This document shows positions 49,600 through 63,523 of a stretch of DNA of 64,000 bases, in pieces. The position numbers were made by a program, and so were the translations under genes. Each line of letters starts with the position of its first letter. Position 1 is the stretch's first letter. The stretch covers positions 496,001 through 560,000 of the forward strand of contig NW_023366838.1 in assembly GCF_902167145.1 (NCBI RefSeq). Direction: 5' to 3'. Under the pieces are notes generated by a model, which saw only the letters and a program-made list of their open reading frames with translations, made no database searches and had not been told where the DNA came from. The DNA is from Zea mays (taxonomy: Eukaryota > Streptophyta > Magnoliopsida > Poales > Poaceae).

Positions 49600-52500
49600 A
49601 GCCATGAGCGACCTTGAAAATAGCCATGAGCGACCATTTTCAATAATACTAGAGGCTAACACCTACGGATTTTAGACCAAGAAATGGTCTCCACCAGAAA
49701 TCCAAGAATGTGATCTATGGCAAGGAAACATATGTGGGGTGAGGTGTATGAGCGTCTGGTCGATGATCAATGGCCACACAACCCCCATTTTTGTCGAAAA
49801 TAGCCATTGAACGACCATTTTCAATAATACCGAAGGCTAACACCTACGGATTTTTGACCAAGAAATGGTCTCCACCAGAAATCCAAGAATGTGATCTATG
49901 GCAAGGAAACATATGTGGGGTGAGGTGTATGAGCCTCTGGTCGACGATCAATGGCCACACAACCCTAATTTTTGTCGAAAATAGCCATGAACGACCATTT
50001 TCAATGACACTGAAGGCTAACACCTACGGATTTTTGACCAAGAAATGGTCTCCACCATAAATCCAAGAATGTGATCTATGGCAAGGAAACATATGTGTAG
50101 TGAGGTGTATGAGCCTCTGGTCGAAGATCAATGGCCACACAACCCCCATTTTTGTCGAAAATAGCCATGAATGACCATTTTCAAAAATACCAAAGGCTAA
50201 CACGTACGGATTTTTGACCAAGAAATGGTCTCCACCAGAAATCCAAGAATGTGATCTATGGCAAGGAAACATATGTGGGGTGAGGTGTACGAGCCTCTGG
50301 TCGATGATCAATGGCCACACAACCCCCATTTTGCCGAAAATAGCCATGAACGACCATTTTCAATAATACCGAAGGCTAACACGTACGAGTTTTTAACCAA
50401 GAAATGGTCTCCACCAGAAATCCAAGAATGTGATCTATGGCAATGAAACATATGTGGGGTGAGGTTTATGAGCCTCTAGTCCGATGATAAATTGGCCACA
50501 CAACCCCCATTTTTTATGAAAATAGCCATGAGCGACCTTGAAAATAGCCATGAGCGACCATTTTCAATAATACTAGAGGCTAACACCTACGGATTTTAGA
50601 CCAAGAAATGGTCTCCACCAGAAATCCAAGAATGTGATCTATGGCAAGGAAACATATGTGGGGTGAGGTGTATGAGCGTCTGGTCGATGATCAATGGCCA
50701 CACAACCCCCATTTTTGTCGAAAATAGCCATGAACGACCATTTTCAATAATACCGAAGGCTAACACCTACGGATTTTTGACCAAGAAATGGTCTCCACCA
50801 GAAATCCAAGAATGTGATCTATGGCAAGGAAACATATGTGGGGTGAGGTGTATGAGCCTCTGGTCGACGATCAATGGCCACACAACCCTAATTTTTTGTC
50901 GAAAATAGCCATGAACGACCATTTTCAATGACACTGAAGGCTAACACCTACGGATTTTTGACCAAGAAATGGTCTCCACTATAAATCCAAGAATGTGATC
51001 TATGGCAAGGAAACATATGTGTAGTGAGGTGTATGAGCCTCTAGTCGAAGATCAATGGCCACACAACCCCCATTTTTGTCGAAAATAGCCATGAATGACC
51101 ATTTTCAAAAATACCAAAGGCTAACACATTCGGATTTTTGCCCAAGAAATGGTCTCCACCTAGAAATCCAAGAATGTGATCTATGGCAAGGAAACATATG
51201 TGGGGTGAGGTATACGAGCCTCTGGTCGATGATCAATGGCCACAGAACCCCCATTTTGCCGAAAATAGCCATGAATGACCATTTTCAATAATACCGAAGG
51301 CTAACACGTATGAGTTTTTGACCAAGAAATGGTCTCCACCAAAAATCCAAGAATGTGATCTATGGCAAGGAAACATATGAGGGGTGAGATTTATGAGCCT
51401 CTAGTCGATGATAAATGGCCACACAACCCCCATTTTTTATGAAAATAGCCATGAGCGACCATTTTCAATAATATTAGAGGCTAAGACCTACGGATTTTTG
51501 ACCAAGAAATGGTCTCCACCAGAAATCTAAGAATGTGATCTATGGCAAGGAAACATATGTGGGGTGAGGTGTATGAGCCTCTGGTCGATGATCAATGGCC
51601 ACACAACCCACATTGTTGTCGAAAATAGCCATGAATGACCATTTACAATAATACCGAAGGCTAACACCTACGGATTTTTGACTAAGAAATGGTCTCCACC
51701 AGAAATCCAAGAATGTGATCTATGGCAAGGAAACATATGTGGGGTGAGGTGTATGAGCCTCTGGTCGATGATCAATGGCCACACAACCCCCATTTTTGTC
51801 GAAAATGGCCATGAACGACCATTTTCAATAATATCGAAGGCTAACACCTACGGATTTTTGACCAAGAAATGGTCTCCACCAGAAATCCAAGAATGTGATC
51901 TACGACAAGGAAACATATGTGGGGTGAGGTGTATGAGCCTCTGGTCGACGATCAATGGCCACACAACCCCCATTTTGCCGAAAATAGCCATGAATGACCA
52001 TTTTCAATAATACCGAAGGCTAACACGTACGAGTTTTTAACCAAGAAATGGTTTCCACCAGAAATCCAAGAATGTAATCTATGGCAAGGAAACATATGTG
52101 GGGTGAGGTGTACGAGCCTCTGGTCGATGATCAATGGCCACACAACCCCCATTTTGCCGAAAATAGCCATGAACGACCATTTTCAATAATACCGAAGGCT
52201 AACACGTACGAGTTTTTGACCAAGAAATGGTCTCCACCAAAAATCCAAGAATGTGATCTATGGCAAGGAAACATATGTGGGGTGAGATTTATGAGCCTCT
52301 AGTCGATGATAAATGGCCACACAACCCCCATTTTTTTATGAAAATAGCCATGAGCGACCATTTTCAATAATATTAGAGGCTAAGACCTACGGATTTTTGA
52401 CCAAGAAATGGTCTCCACCAGAAATCCAAGAATGTGATCTATGGCAAGGAAACATATGTGGGGTGAGGTGTATGAGCCTATGGTCGATGATCAATGGCCA

Positions 52501-55500
52501 CACAACCCCCATTTTTGTCGAAAATAGCCATGAATGACCATTTACAATAATACCGAAGGCTAACACCTACGGATTTTTGACCAAGAAATGGTCTCCACCA
52601 GAAATCCAAGAATGTGATCTATGGCAAGGAAACATATGTGGGGTGAGGTGTATGAGCCTCTGGTCGATGATCAATGGCCACACAACCCCCATTTTTGTCG
52701 AAAATAGCCATGAACGACCATTTTCAATAATATCGAAGGCTAACACCTACGGATTTTTGACCAAGAAATGGTCTCCACCAGAAATCCAAGAATGTGATCT
52801 ACGACAAGGAAACATTTGTGGGGTGAGGTGTATGAGCCTCTGGTCGACGATCAATGGCCACACAACCCCCATTTTGCCGAAAATAGCCATGAATGACCAT
52901 TTTCAATAATACCGAAGGCTAACACGTACGAGTTTTTAACCAAGAAATGGCTTCCACCAGAAATCCAAGAATGTAATCTATGGCAAGGAAACATATGTGG
53001 GGTGAGGTTTATGAGCCTCTAGTCGATGATAAATGGCCACACAACCCCCATTTTTTATGAAAATAGCCATGAGCGACCATTTTCAATAATACTAGAGGCT
53101 AACACCTACGGATTTTAGACCAAGAAATGGTCTCCACCAGAAATCCAAGAATGTGATCTACGACAAGGAAACATATGTGGGGTGAGGTGTATGAGCCTCT
53201 GGTCGACGATCAATGGCCACACAACCCCCATTTTGCCGAAAATAGCCATGAATGACCATTTTCAATAATACCGAAGGCTAACACGTACGAGTTTTTAACC
53301 AAGAAATGGCTTCCACCAGAAATCCAAGAATGTAATCTATGGCAAGGAAACATATGTGGGGTGAGGTTTATGAGCCTCTAGTCGATGATAAATGGCCACA
53401 CAACCCCCATTTTTTATGAAAATAGCCATGAGCGACCTTGAAAATAGCCATGAGCGACCATTTTCAATAATACTAGAGGCTAACACCTACGGATTTTAGA
53501 CCAAGAAATGGTCTCCACCAGAAATCCAAGAATGTGATCTATGGCAAGGAAACATATGTGGGGTGAGGTGTATGAGCGTCTGGTCGATGATCAATGGACA
53601 CACAACCCCCATTTTTGTCGAAAATAGCCATGAACGACCATTTTCAATAATACCGAAGGCTAACACCTACGGATTTTTGACCAAGAAATGGTCTCCACCA
53701 ATAATCCAAGAATGTGATTTATGGCAAAGAAACATATGTGGGGTGAGGTGTATGAGCCTCTGGTCGACGATCAATGGCCACACAACCCTAATTTTTGTCG
53801 AAAATAGCCATGAACGACCATTTTCAATGACACTGAAGGCTAACACCTACGGATTTTTGACCAAGAAATGGTCTCCACCATAAATCCAAGAATGTGATCT
53901 ATGGCAAGGAAACATATGTGTAGTGAGGTGTATGAGCCTCTGGTCGAAGATCAATGGCCACACAACCCCCATTTTTGTCGAAAATAGCCATGAATGACCA
54001 TTTTCAAAAATACCAAAGGCTAACACGTACGGATTTTTGACCAAGAAATGGTCTCCACCAGAAATCCAAGAATGTGATCTATGGCAAGGAAACATATGTG
54101 GGGTGAGGTGTACGAGCCTCTGGTCGATGATCAATGGCCACACAACCCCCATTTTGCCGAAAATAGCCATGAACGACCATTTTCAATAATACCGAAGGCT
54201 AACACGTACGAGTTTTTAACCAAGAAATGGTCTCCACCAGAAATCCAAGAATGTGATCTATGGCAATGAAACATATGTGGGGTGAGGTTTATGAGCCTCT
54301 AGTCGATGATAAATGGCCACACAACCCCCATTTTTTATGAAAATAGCCATGAGCGACCTTGAAAATAGCCATGAGCGACCATTTTCAATAATACTAGAGG
54401 CTAACACCTACGGATTTTAGACCAAGAAATGGTCTCCACCAGAAATCCAAGAATGTGATCTATGGCAAGGAAACATATGTGGGGTGAGGTGTATGAGCGT
54501 CTGGTCGATGATCAATGGCCACACAACCCCCATTTTTGTCGAAAATAGCCATGAACGACCATTTTCAATAATACCTAAGGCTAACACCTACGGATTTTTG
54601 ACCAAGAAATGGTCTCCACCAGAAATCCAAGAATGTGATCTATGGCAAGGAAACATATGTGGGGTGAGGTGTATGAGCCTCTGGTCGACGATCAATGGCC
54701 ACACAACCCTAATTTTTGTCGAAAATAGCCATGAACGACCATTTTCAATGACACTGAAGGCTAACACCTACGGATTTTTGACCAAGAAATGGTCTCCACC
54801 ATAAATCCAAGAATGTGATCTATGGCAAGGAAACATATGTGTAGTGAGGTGTATGAGCCTCTGGTCGAAGATCAATGGCCACACAACCCCCATTTTTGTC
54901 GAAAATAGCCATGAATGACCATTTTCAAAAATACCAAAGGCTAACACATTCGGATTTTTGCCCAAGAAATGGTCTCCACCAGAAATCCAAGAATGTGATC
55001 TATGGCAAGGAAACATATGTGGGGTGAGGTGTACGAGCCTCTGGTCGATGATCAATGGCCACAGAACCCCCATTTTGCCGAAAATAGCCATGAACGACCA
55101 TTTTCAATAATACCGAAGGCTAACACGTACGAGTTTTTGACCAAGAAATGGTCTCCACCAAAAATCCAAGAATGTGATCTATGGCAAGGAAACATATGTG
55201 GGGTGAGATTTATGAGCCTCTAGTCGATGATAAATGGCCACACAACCCCCATTTTTTATGAAAATAGCCATGAGCGACCATTTTCAATAATATTAGAGGC
55301 TAAGACCTACGGATTTTTGACCAAGAAATGGTCTCCACCAGAAATCCAAGAATGTGATCTATGGCAAGGAAACATATGTGGGGTGAGGTGTATGAGCCTC
55401 TGGTCGATGATCAATGGCCACACAACCCCCATTTTTGTCGAAAATAGCGATGAATGACCATTTACAATAATACCGAAGGCTAACACCTACGGATTTTTGA

Positions 55501-58500
55501 CCAAGAAATGGTCTCCACCAGAAATCCAAGAATGTGATCTATGGCAAGGAAACATATGTGGGGTGAGGTGTATGAGCCTCTGGTCGATGATCAATGGCCA
55601 CACAACCCCCATTTTTGTCGAAAATAGCCATGAACGACCATTTTCAATAATATCGAAGGCTAACACCTACGGATTTTTGACCAAGAAATGGTCTCCACCA
55701 GAAATCCAAGAATGTGATCTACGACAAGGAAACATATGTGGGGTGAGGTGTATGAGCCTCTGGTCGACGATCAATGGCCACACAACCCCCATTTTGCCGA
55801 AAATAGCCATGAATGACCATTTTCAATAATACCGAAGGCTAACACGTACGAGTTTTTAACCAAGAAATGGTTTCCACCAGAAATCCAAGAATGTAATCTA
55901 TGGCAAGGAAACATATGTGGGGTGAGGTTTATGAGCCTCTAGTCGATGATAAATTGCCACACAACCCCCATTTTTTATGAAAATAGCCATGAGCGACCTT
56001 GAAAATAGCCATCAGCGACCATTTTCAATAATATTAGAGGCTAAGACCTACGGATTTTTGACCAAGAAATGGTCTCCACCAGAAATCCAAGAATGTGATC
56101 TATGGCAAGGAAACATATGTGGGGTGAGGTGTATGAGCCTCTGGTCGATGATCAATGGCCACACAACCCCCATTTTTGTCGAAAATAGCCATGAATGACC
56201 ATTTACAATAATACCGAAGGCTAACACCTACGGATTTTTGACCAAGAAATGGTCTCCACCAGAAATCCAAGAATGTGATCTATGGCAAGGAAACATATGT
56301 GGGGTGAGGTGTATGAGCCTCTGGTCGATAATCAATGGCCACACAACCCCCATTTTTGTCGAAAATAGCCATGAACGACCATTTTCAATAATATCGAAGG
56401 CTAACACCTATGGATTTTTGACCAAGAAATGGTCTCCACCAGAAATCCAAGAATGTGATCTACGACAAGGAAACATATGTGGGGTGAGGTGTATGAGCCT
56501 CTGGTCGACGATCAATGGCCACACAACCCCCATTTTGCCGAAAATAGCCATGAATGACCATTTTCAATAATACCGAAGGCTAACACGTACGAGTTTTTAA
56601 CCAAGAAATGGTTTCCACCAGAAATCCAAGAATGTAATCTATGGCAAGGAAACATATGTGGGGTGAGGTTTATGAGCCTCTAGTCGATGATAAATGGCCA
56701 CACAACCCCCATTTTTTATGAAAATAGCCATGAGCGACCATTTTCAATAATACTAGAGGCTAACACCTACGGATTTTAGACCAAGAAATGGTCTCCACCA
56801 GAAATCCAAGAATGTGATCTATGGCAAGGAAACATATGTGGGGTGAGGTGTATGAGCGTCTGGTCGATGATCAATGGCCACACAACCCCCATTTTTGTCG
56901 AAAATAGCCATGAACGACCATTTTCAATAATACCGAAGGCTAACACCTACGGAATTTTGAACAAGAAATGGTCTCCACCAGAAATCCAAGAATGTGATCT
57001 ATGGCAAGGAAACATATGTGGGGTGAGGTGTATGAGCCTCTGGTCGACGATCAATGGCCACACAACCCCCATTTTTTATGAAAATAGCCATGAGCGACCT
57101 TGAAAATAGCCATGAGCGACCATTTTCAATAATACTAGAGGCTAACACCTACGGATTTTAGACCAAGAAATGGTCTCCACCAGAAATCCAAGAATGTGAT
57201 CTATGGCAAGGAAACATATGTGGGGTGAGGTGTATGAGCGTCTGGTCGATGATCAATGGCCACACAACCCCCATTTTTGTCGAAAATAGCCATGAACGAC
57301 CATTTTCAATAATACCGAAGGCTAACACCTACGGATTTTTGACCAAGAAATGGTCTCCACCAGAAATCCAAGAATGTGATCTATGGCAAGGAAACATATG
57401 TGGGGTGAGGTGTATGAGCCTCTGGTCGATGATCAATGGCCACACAACCCCCATTTTTGTCGAAAATAGCCATGAACGACCATTTTCAATAATATCGAAG
57501 GCTAACACCTACGGATTTTTGACCAAGAAATGGTCTCCACCAGAAATCCAAGAATGTGATCTACGACAAGGAAACATATGTGGGGTGAGGTGTATGAGCC
57601 TCTGGTCGACGATCAATGGCCACACAACCCCCATTTTGCCGAAAATAGCCATGAATGACCATTTTCAATAATATCGAAGGCTAACACCTACGGATTTTTG
57701 ACCAAGAAATGGTCTCCACCAAAAATCCAAGAATGTGATCTACGACAAGGAAACATATGTGGGGTGAGGTGTATGAGCCTCTGGTCGACGATCAATGGCC
57801 ACACAACCCCCATTTTGCCGAAAATAGCCATGAATGACCATTTTCAATAATACCGAAGGCTAACACGTACGAGTTTTTAACCAAGAAATGGTTTCCACCA
57901 GAAATCCAAGAATGTAATCTATGGCAAGGAAACATATGTGGGGTGAGGTTTATGAGCCTCTAGTCGATGATAAATGGCCACACAACCCCCATTTTTTATG
58001 AAAATAGCCATGAGCGACCTTGAAAATAGCCATGAGCGACCATTTTCAATAATACTAGAGGCTAACACCTACGGATTTTAGACCAAGAAATGGTCTCCAC
58101 CAGAAATCCAAGAATGTGATCTATGGCAAGGAAACATATGTGGGGTGAGGTGTATGAGCGTCTGGTCGATGATCAATGGCCACACAACCCCCATTTTTGT
58201 CGAAAATAGCCATGAACGACCATTTTCAATAATACCGAAGGCTAACACCTACGGATTTTTGACCAAGAAATGGTCTCCACCAGAAATCCAAGAATGTGAT
58301 CTATGGCAAGGAAACATATGTGGGGTGAGGTGTATGAGCCTCTGGTCGATGATCAATGGCCACACAACCTCCATTTTTGTCGAAAATAGCCATGAACGAC
58401 CATTTTCAATAATATCGAAGGCTAACACCTACTGATTTTTGACCAAGAAATGGTCTCCACCAGAAATCCAAGAATGTGATCTACGACAAGGAAACATATG

Positions 58501-61500
58501 TGGGGTGAGGTGTATGAGCCTCTGGTCGACGATCAATGGCCACACAACCCCCATTTTGCCGAAAATAGCCATGAATGACCATTTTCAATAATATCGAAGG
58601 CTAACACCTACGGATTTTTGACCAAGAAATGGTCTCCACCAGAAATCCAAGAATGTGATCTACGACAAGGAAACATATGTGGGGTGAGGTGTATGAGCCT
58701 CTGGTCGACGATCAATGGCCACACAACCCCCATTTTGCCGAAAATAGCCATGAATGACCATTTTCAATAATACCGAAGGCTAACACGTACGAGTTTTTAA
58801 CCAAGAAATGGTTTCCACCAGAAATCCAAGAATGTAATCTATGGCAATGAAACATATGTGGGGTGAGGTTTATGAGCCTCTAGTCGATGATAAATGGCCA
58901 CACAACCCCCATTTTTTATGAAAATAGCCATGAGCGACCTTGAAAATAGCCATGAGCGACCATTTTCAATAATACTAGAGGCTAACACCTACGGATTTTA
59001 GACCAAGAAATGGTCTCCACCAGAAATCCAAGAATGTGATCTATGGCAAGGAAACATATGTGGGGTGAGGTGTATGAGCGTCTGGTCGATGATCAATGGC
59101 CACACAACCCCCATTTTTGTCGAAAATAGCCATGAACGACCATTTTCAATAATACCGAAGGCTAACACCTACGGATTTTTTACCAAGAAATGGTCTCCAC
59201 CAGAAATCCAAGAATGTGATCTATGGCAAGGAAACATATGTGGGGTGAGGTGTATGAGCCTCTAGTCGATGATCAATGGCCACACAACCCCCATTTTTGT
59301 CGAAAATAGCCATGAATGACCATTTTCAAAAATACCAAAGGCTAACACGTACGGATTTTTAACCAAGAAATGGTCTCCACCAGAAATCCAAGAATGTGAT
59401 CTATGGCAAGGAATCATATGTGGGGTGAGGTGTACGAGCCTCTGGTCGATGATCAATGGCCACACAACCCCCATTTTGCCGAAAATAGCCATGAATGACC
59501 ATTTTCAATAATACCGAAGGCTAACACGTACGAGTTTTTAACCAAGAAATGGTCTCCACCAGAAATCCAAGAATGTGATCTATGGCAAGGAAACATATGT
59601 GGGGTGAGGTGTATGAGCGTCTGGTCGATGATCAATGGCCACACAACCCCCATTTTTGTCGAAAATAGCCATGAACGACCATTTTCAATAATACCGAAGG
59701 CTAACACCTACGGATTTTTGACCAAGAAATGCTCTCCACCAGAAATCCAAGAATGTGATCTATGGCAAGGAAAGATATGTGTAGTGAGGTGTATGAGCCT
59801 CTGGTCGATGATCAATGGCCACACAACCCCCATTTTTGTCGAAAATAGCCATGAATGACCATTTACAATAATACCGAAGGCTAACACCTACGGATTTTTG
59901 ACCAAGAAATGGTCTCCACCAGAAATCCAAGAATATGATCTATGGCAAGGAAACATATGTGGGGTGAGGTGTATGAGCCTCTGGTCGACGATCAATGGCC
60001 ACACAACCCCCATTTTGCCGAAAATAGCCATGAATGACCATTTTCAATAATACCGAAGGCTAACACGTACGAGTTTTTAACCAAGAAATGGTCTCCACCA
60101 GAAATCCAAGAATGTAATCTATGGCAAGGAAACATATGTGGGGTGAGGTTTATGAGCCTCTAGTCGATGATAAATGGCCACACAAGCTCCATTTCTTATG
60201 AAAATAGCCATGAGCGACCTTGAAAATAGCCATGAGCGACCATTTTCAATAATACTAGAGGCTAACACCTACGGATTTTAGACCAAGAAATGGTCTCCAC
60301 CAGAAATCCAAGAATGTGATCTATGGCAAGGAAACATATGTGGGGTGAGGTGTATGAGCGTCTGGTCGATGATCAATGGCCACACAACCCCCATTTTTGT
60401 CGAAAATAGCCATGAATGACCATTTTCAATAATACCGAAGGCTAACACCTACGGATTTTTGACCAAGAAATGGTCTCCACCAGAAATCCAAGAATGTGAT
60501 CTATGGCAAGGAAACATATGTGGGGTGAGGTGTATGAGCCTCTAATCGATGATCAATGGCCACACAACCCCCATTTTTGTCGAAAATAGCCATGAATGAT
60601 CATTTTCAAAAATACCAAAGGCTAACACGTACGGATTTTTGACCAAGAAATGGTCTCCACCAGAAATCCAAGAATGTGATCTATGGCAAGGAAACATATG
60701 TGGGGTGAGGTGTACGAGCCTCTGGTCGATGATCAATGGCCACACAACCCCCATTTTGCCAAAAATAGCCATGAATGACCATTTTCAATAATACCGAAGG
60801 CTAACACGTACGAGTTTTTAACCAAGAAATGGTTTCCACCAGAAATCCAAGAATGTAATGTATGGCAAGGAAACATATGTGGGGTGAGGTTTATGAGCCT
60901 CTAGTCGATGATAAATGGCCACACAACCCCCATTTTTTATGAAAATAGCCATGAGCGACCTTGAAAATAGCCATGAGCGACCATTTTCAATAATACTAGA
61001 GGCTAACACCTACGGATTTTAGACCAAGAAATGGTCTCCACCAGAAATCCAAGAATGTGATCTATGGCAAGGAAACATATGTGGGGTGAGGTGTATGAGC
61101 GTCTGGTCGATGATCAATGGCCACACAACCCCCATTTTTGTCGAAAATAGCCATGAACGACCATTTTCAATAATACCGAAGGCTAACACCTACGGATTTT
61201 TGACCAAGAAATGGTCTCCACCAGAAATCCAAGAATGTGATCTATGGCAAGGAAACATATGTGGGGTGAGGTGTATGAGCCTCTGGTCGACGATCAATGG
61301 CCACACAACCCCCATTTTTTATGAAAATAGCCATGAGCGACCTTGAAAATAGCCATGAGCGACCATTTTCAATAATACTAGAGGCTAACACCTACGGATT
61401 TTAGACCAAGAAATGGTCTCCACCAGAAATCCAAGAATGTGATCTATGGCAAGGAAACATATGTGGGGTGATGTGTATGAGCGTCTGGTCGATGATCAAT

Positions 61501-63523
61501 GGCCACACAACCCCCATTTTTGTCGAAAATAGCCATGAACGACCATTTTCAATAATACCGAAGGCTAACACCTACGGATTTTTGACCAAGAAATGGTCTC
61601 CACCAGAAATCCAAGAATGTGATCTATGGCAAGGAAACATATGTGGGGTGAGGTGTATGAGCCTCTGGTCGATGATCAATGGCCACACAACCCCCATTTT
61701 TGTCGAAAATAGCCATGAACGACCATTTTCAATAATATCGAAGGCTAACACCTACGGATTTTTGACCAAGAAATGGTCTCCACCAGAAATCCAAGAATGT
61801 GATCTACGACAAGGAAACATATGTGGGGTGAGGTGTATGAGCCTCTGGTCGACGATCAATGGCCACACAACCCCCATTTTGCCGAAAATAGCCATGAATG
61901 ACCATTTTCATGAATATCGAAGGCTAACACCTACGGATTTTTGACCAAGAAATGGTCTCCACCAGAAATCCAAGAATGTGATCTACGACAAGGAAACATA
62001 TGTGGGGTGAGGTGTATGAGCCTCTGGTCGACGATCAATGGCCACACAACCCCCATTTTGCCGAAAATAGCCATGAATGACCATTTTCAATAATACCGAA
62101 GGCTAACACGTACGAGTTTTTAACCAAGAAATGGTTTCCACCAGAAATCCAAGAATGTAATCTATGGCAAGGAAACATATGTGGGGTGAGGTTTATGAGC
62201 CTCTAGTCGATGATAAATGGCCACACAACCCCCATTTTTTATGAAAATAGCCATGAGCGACCTTGAAAATAGCCATGAGCGACCATTTTCAATAATACTA
62301 GAGGCTAACACCTACGGATTTTAGACCAAGAAATGGTCTCCACCAGAAATCCAAGAATGTGATCTATGGCAAGGAAACATATGTGGGGTGAGGTGTATGA
62401 GCGTCTGGTCGATGATCAATGGCCACACAACCCCCATTTTTGTCGAAAATAGCCATGAACGACCATTTTCAATAATACCGAAGGCTAACACCTACGGATT
62501 TTTGACCAAGAAATGGTCTCCACCAGAAATCCAAGAATGTGATCTATGGCAAGGAAACATATGTGGGGTGAGGTGTATGAGCCTCTGGTCGATGATCAAT
62601 GGCCACACAACCTCCATTTTTGTCGAAAATAGCCATGAACGACCATTTTCAATAATATCGAAGGCTAACACCTACGGATTTTTGACCAAGAAATGGTCTC
62701 CACCAGAAATCCAAGAATGTGATCTACGACAAGGAAACATATGTGGGGTGAGGTGTATGAGCCTCTGGTCGACGATCAATGGCCACACAACCCCCATTTT
62801 GCCGAAAATAGCCATGAATGACCATTTTCAATAATATCGAAGGCTAACACCTACGGATTTTTGACCAAGAAATGGTCTCCACCAGAAATCCAAGAATGTG
62901 ATCTATGGCAAGGAAACATATGTGGGGTGAGGTGTATGAGCCTCTGGTCGACGATCAATGGCCACACAACCCCCATTTTGCCGAAAATAGCCATGAATGA
63001 CCATTTTCAATAATACCGAAGGCTAACACGTACGAGTTTTTAACCAAGAAATGGTCTCCACCAGAAATCCAAGAATGTAATCTATGGCAAGGAAACATAT
63101 GTGGGGTGAGGTTTATGAGCCTCTAGTCGATGATCAATGGCCACACAACCCCCATTTTTTATGAAAATAGCCATGAGCGACCTTGAGAATAGCCATGAGC
63201 GACCATTTTCAATAATACTAGAGGCTAACACCTACGGATTTTAGACCAAGAAATGGTCTCCACCAGAAATCCAAGAATGTGATCTATGGCAAGGAAACAT
63301 ATGTGGGGTGAGGTGTATGAGCATCTGGTCGATGATCAATGGCCACACAACCCCCATTTTTGTCGAAAATAGCCATGAATGACCATTTTCAATAATACCG
63401 AAGGCTAACACGTACGAGTTTTTAACCAAGAAATGGCTTCCACCAGAAATCCAAGAATGTAATCTATGGCAAGGAAACATATGTGGGGTGAGGTGTATGA
63501 GCCTCTAGTCGATGATCAATGGC
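49600..63523 (-). repeat. ~920-bp higher-order repeat: five knob180 monomers plus a 22-bp tag
   Basis: A diagnostic monomer with GAGCGTCTGGTCGATG occurs about 13 times (near 49742, 50663, 53563, 54484, 56843, 57225, 58145, 59065, 59604, 60343, 61086, 61468 and 62388). The commonest spacing is 920-921 bp. Most units also carry an internal duplication, GAGCGACCTTGAAAATAGCC, which adds 22 bp to one monomer; 13 copies lie between 49.6 and 63.2 kb. Copies with spacings of 382, 539 and 740 bp are partial units made by unequal exchange. High identity between units indicates recent amplification. Confidence 0.85.
56843..63523 (-). repeat. 4,243-bp tandem duplication of higher-order units
   Basis: The diagnostic monomers at 56843, 57225, 58145 and 59065 recur at 61086, 61468, 62388 and 63308, each shifted by 4,243 bp. 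A similar duplication with a shift of about 3,822 bp links 49.7-51.3 kb with 53.56-55.1 kb. These are the youngest-looking layers of the array. Confidence 0.8.

Larger units (their letters stand above)
37570..63523 (-). repeat. knob180 satellite array, reverse block 2
   Basis: About 144 monomers of the 180-bp satellite lie in reverse orientation. Three zones are visible. The part at about 38.3-41.3 kb is a direct duplicate of 743-3.7 kb (shift about 37,585 bp). The part at 41.6-45.55 kb is an inverted duplicate of 15.7-19.9 kb. From about 48-49 kb onward the monomers are far more alike and form the ~920-bp higher-order family. The block ends at a switch at 63523. No gene is seen. Confidence 0.95.
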
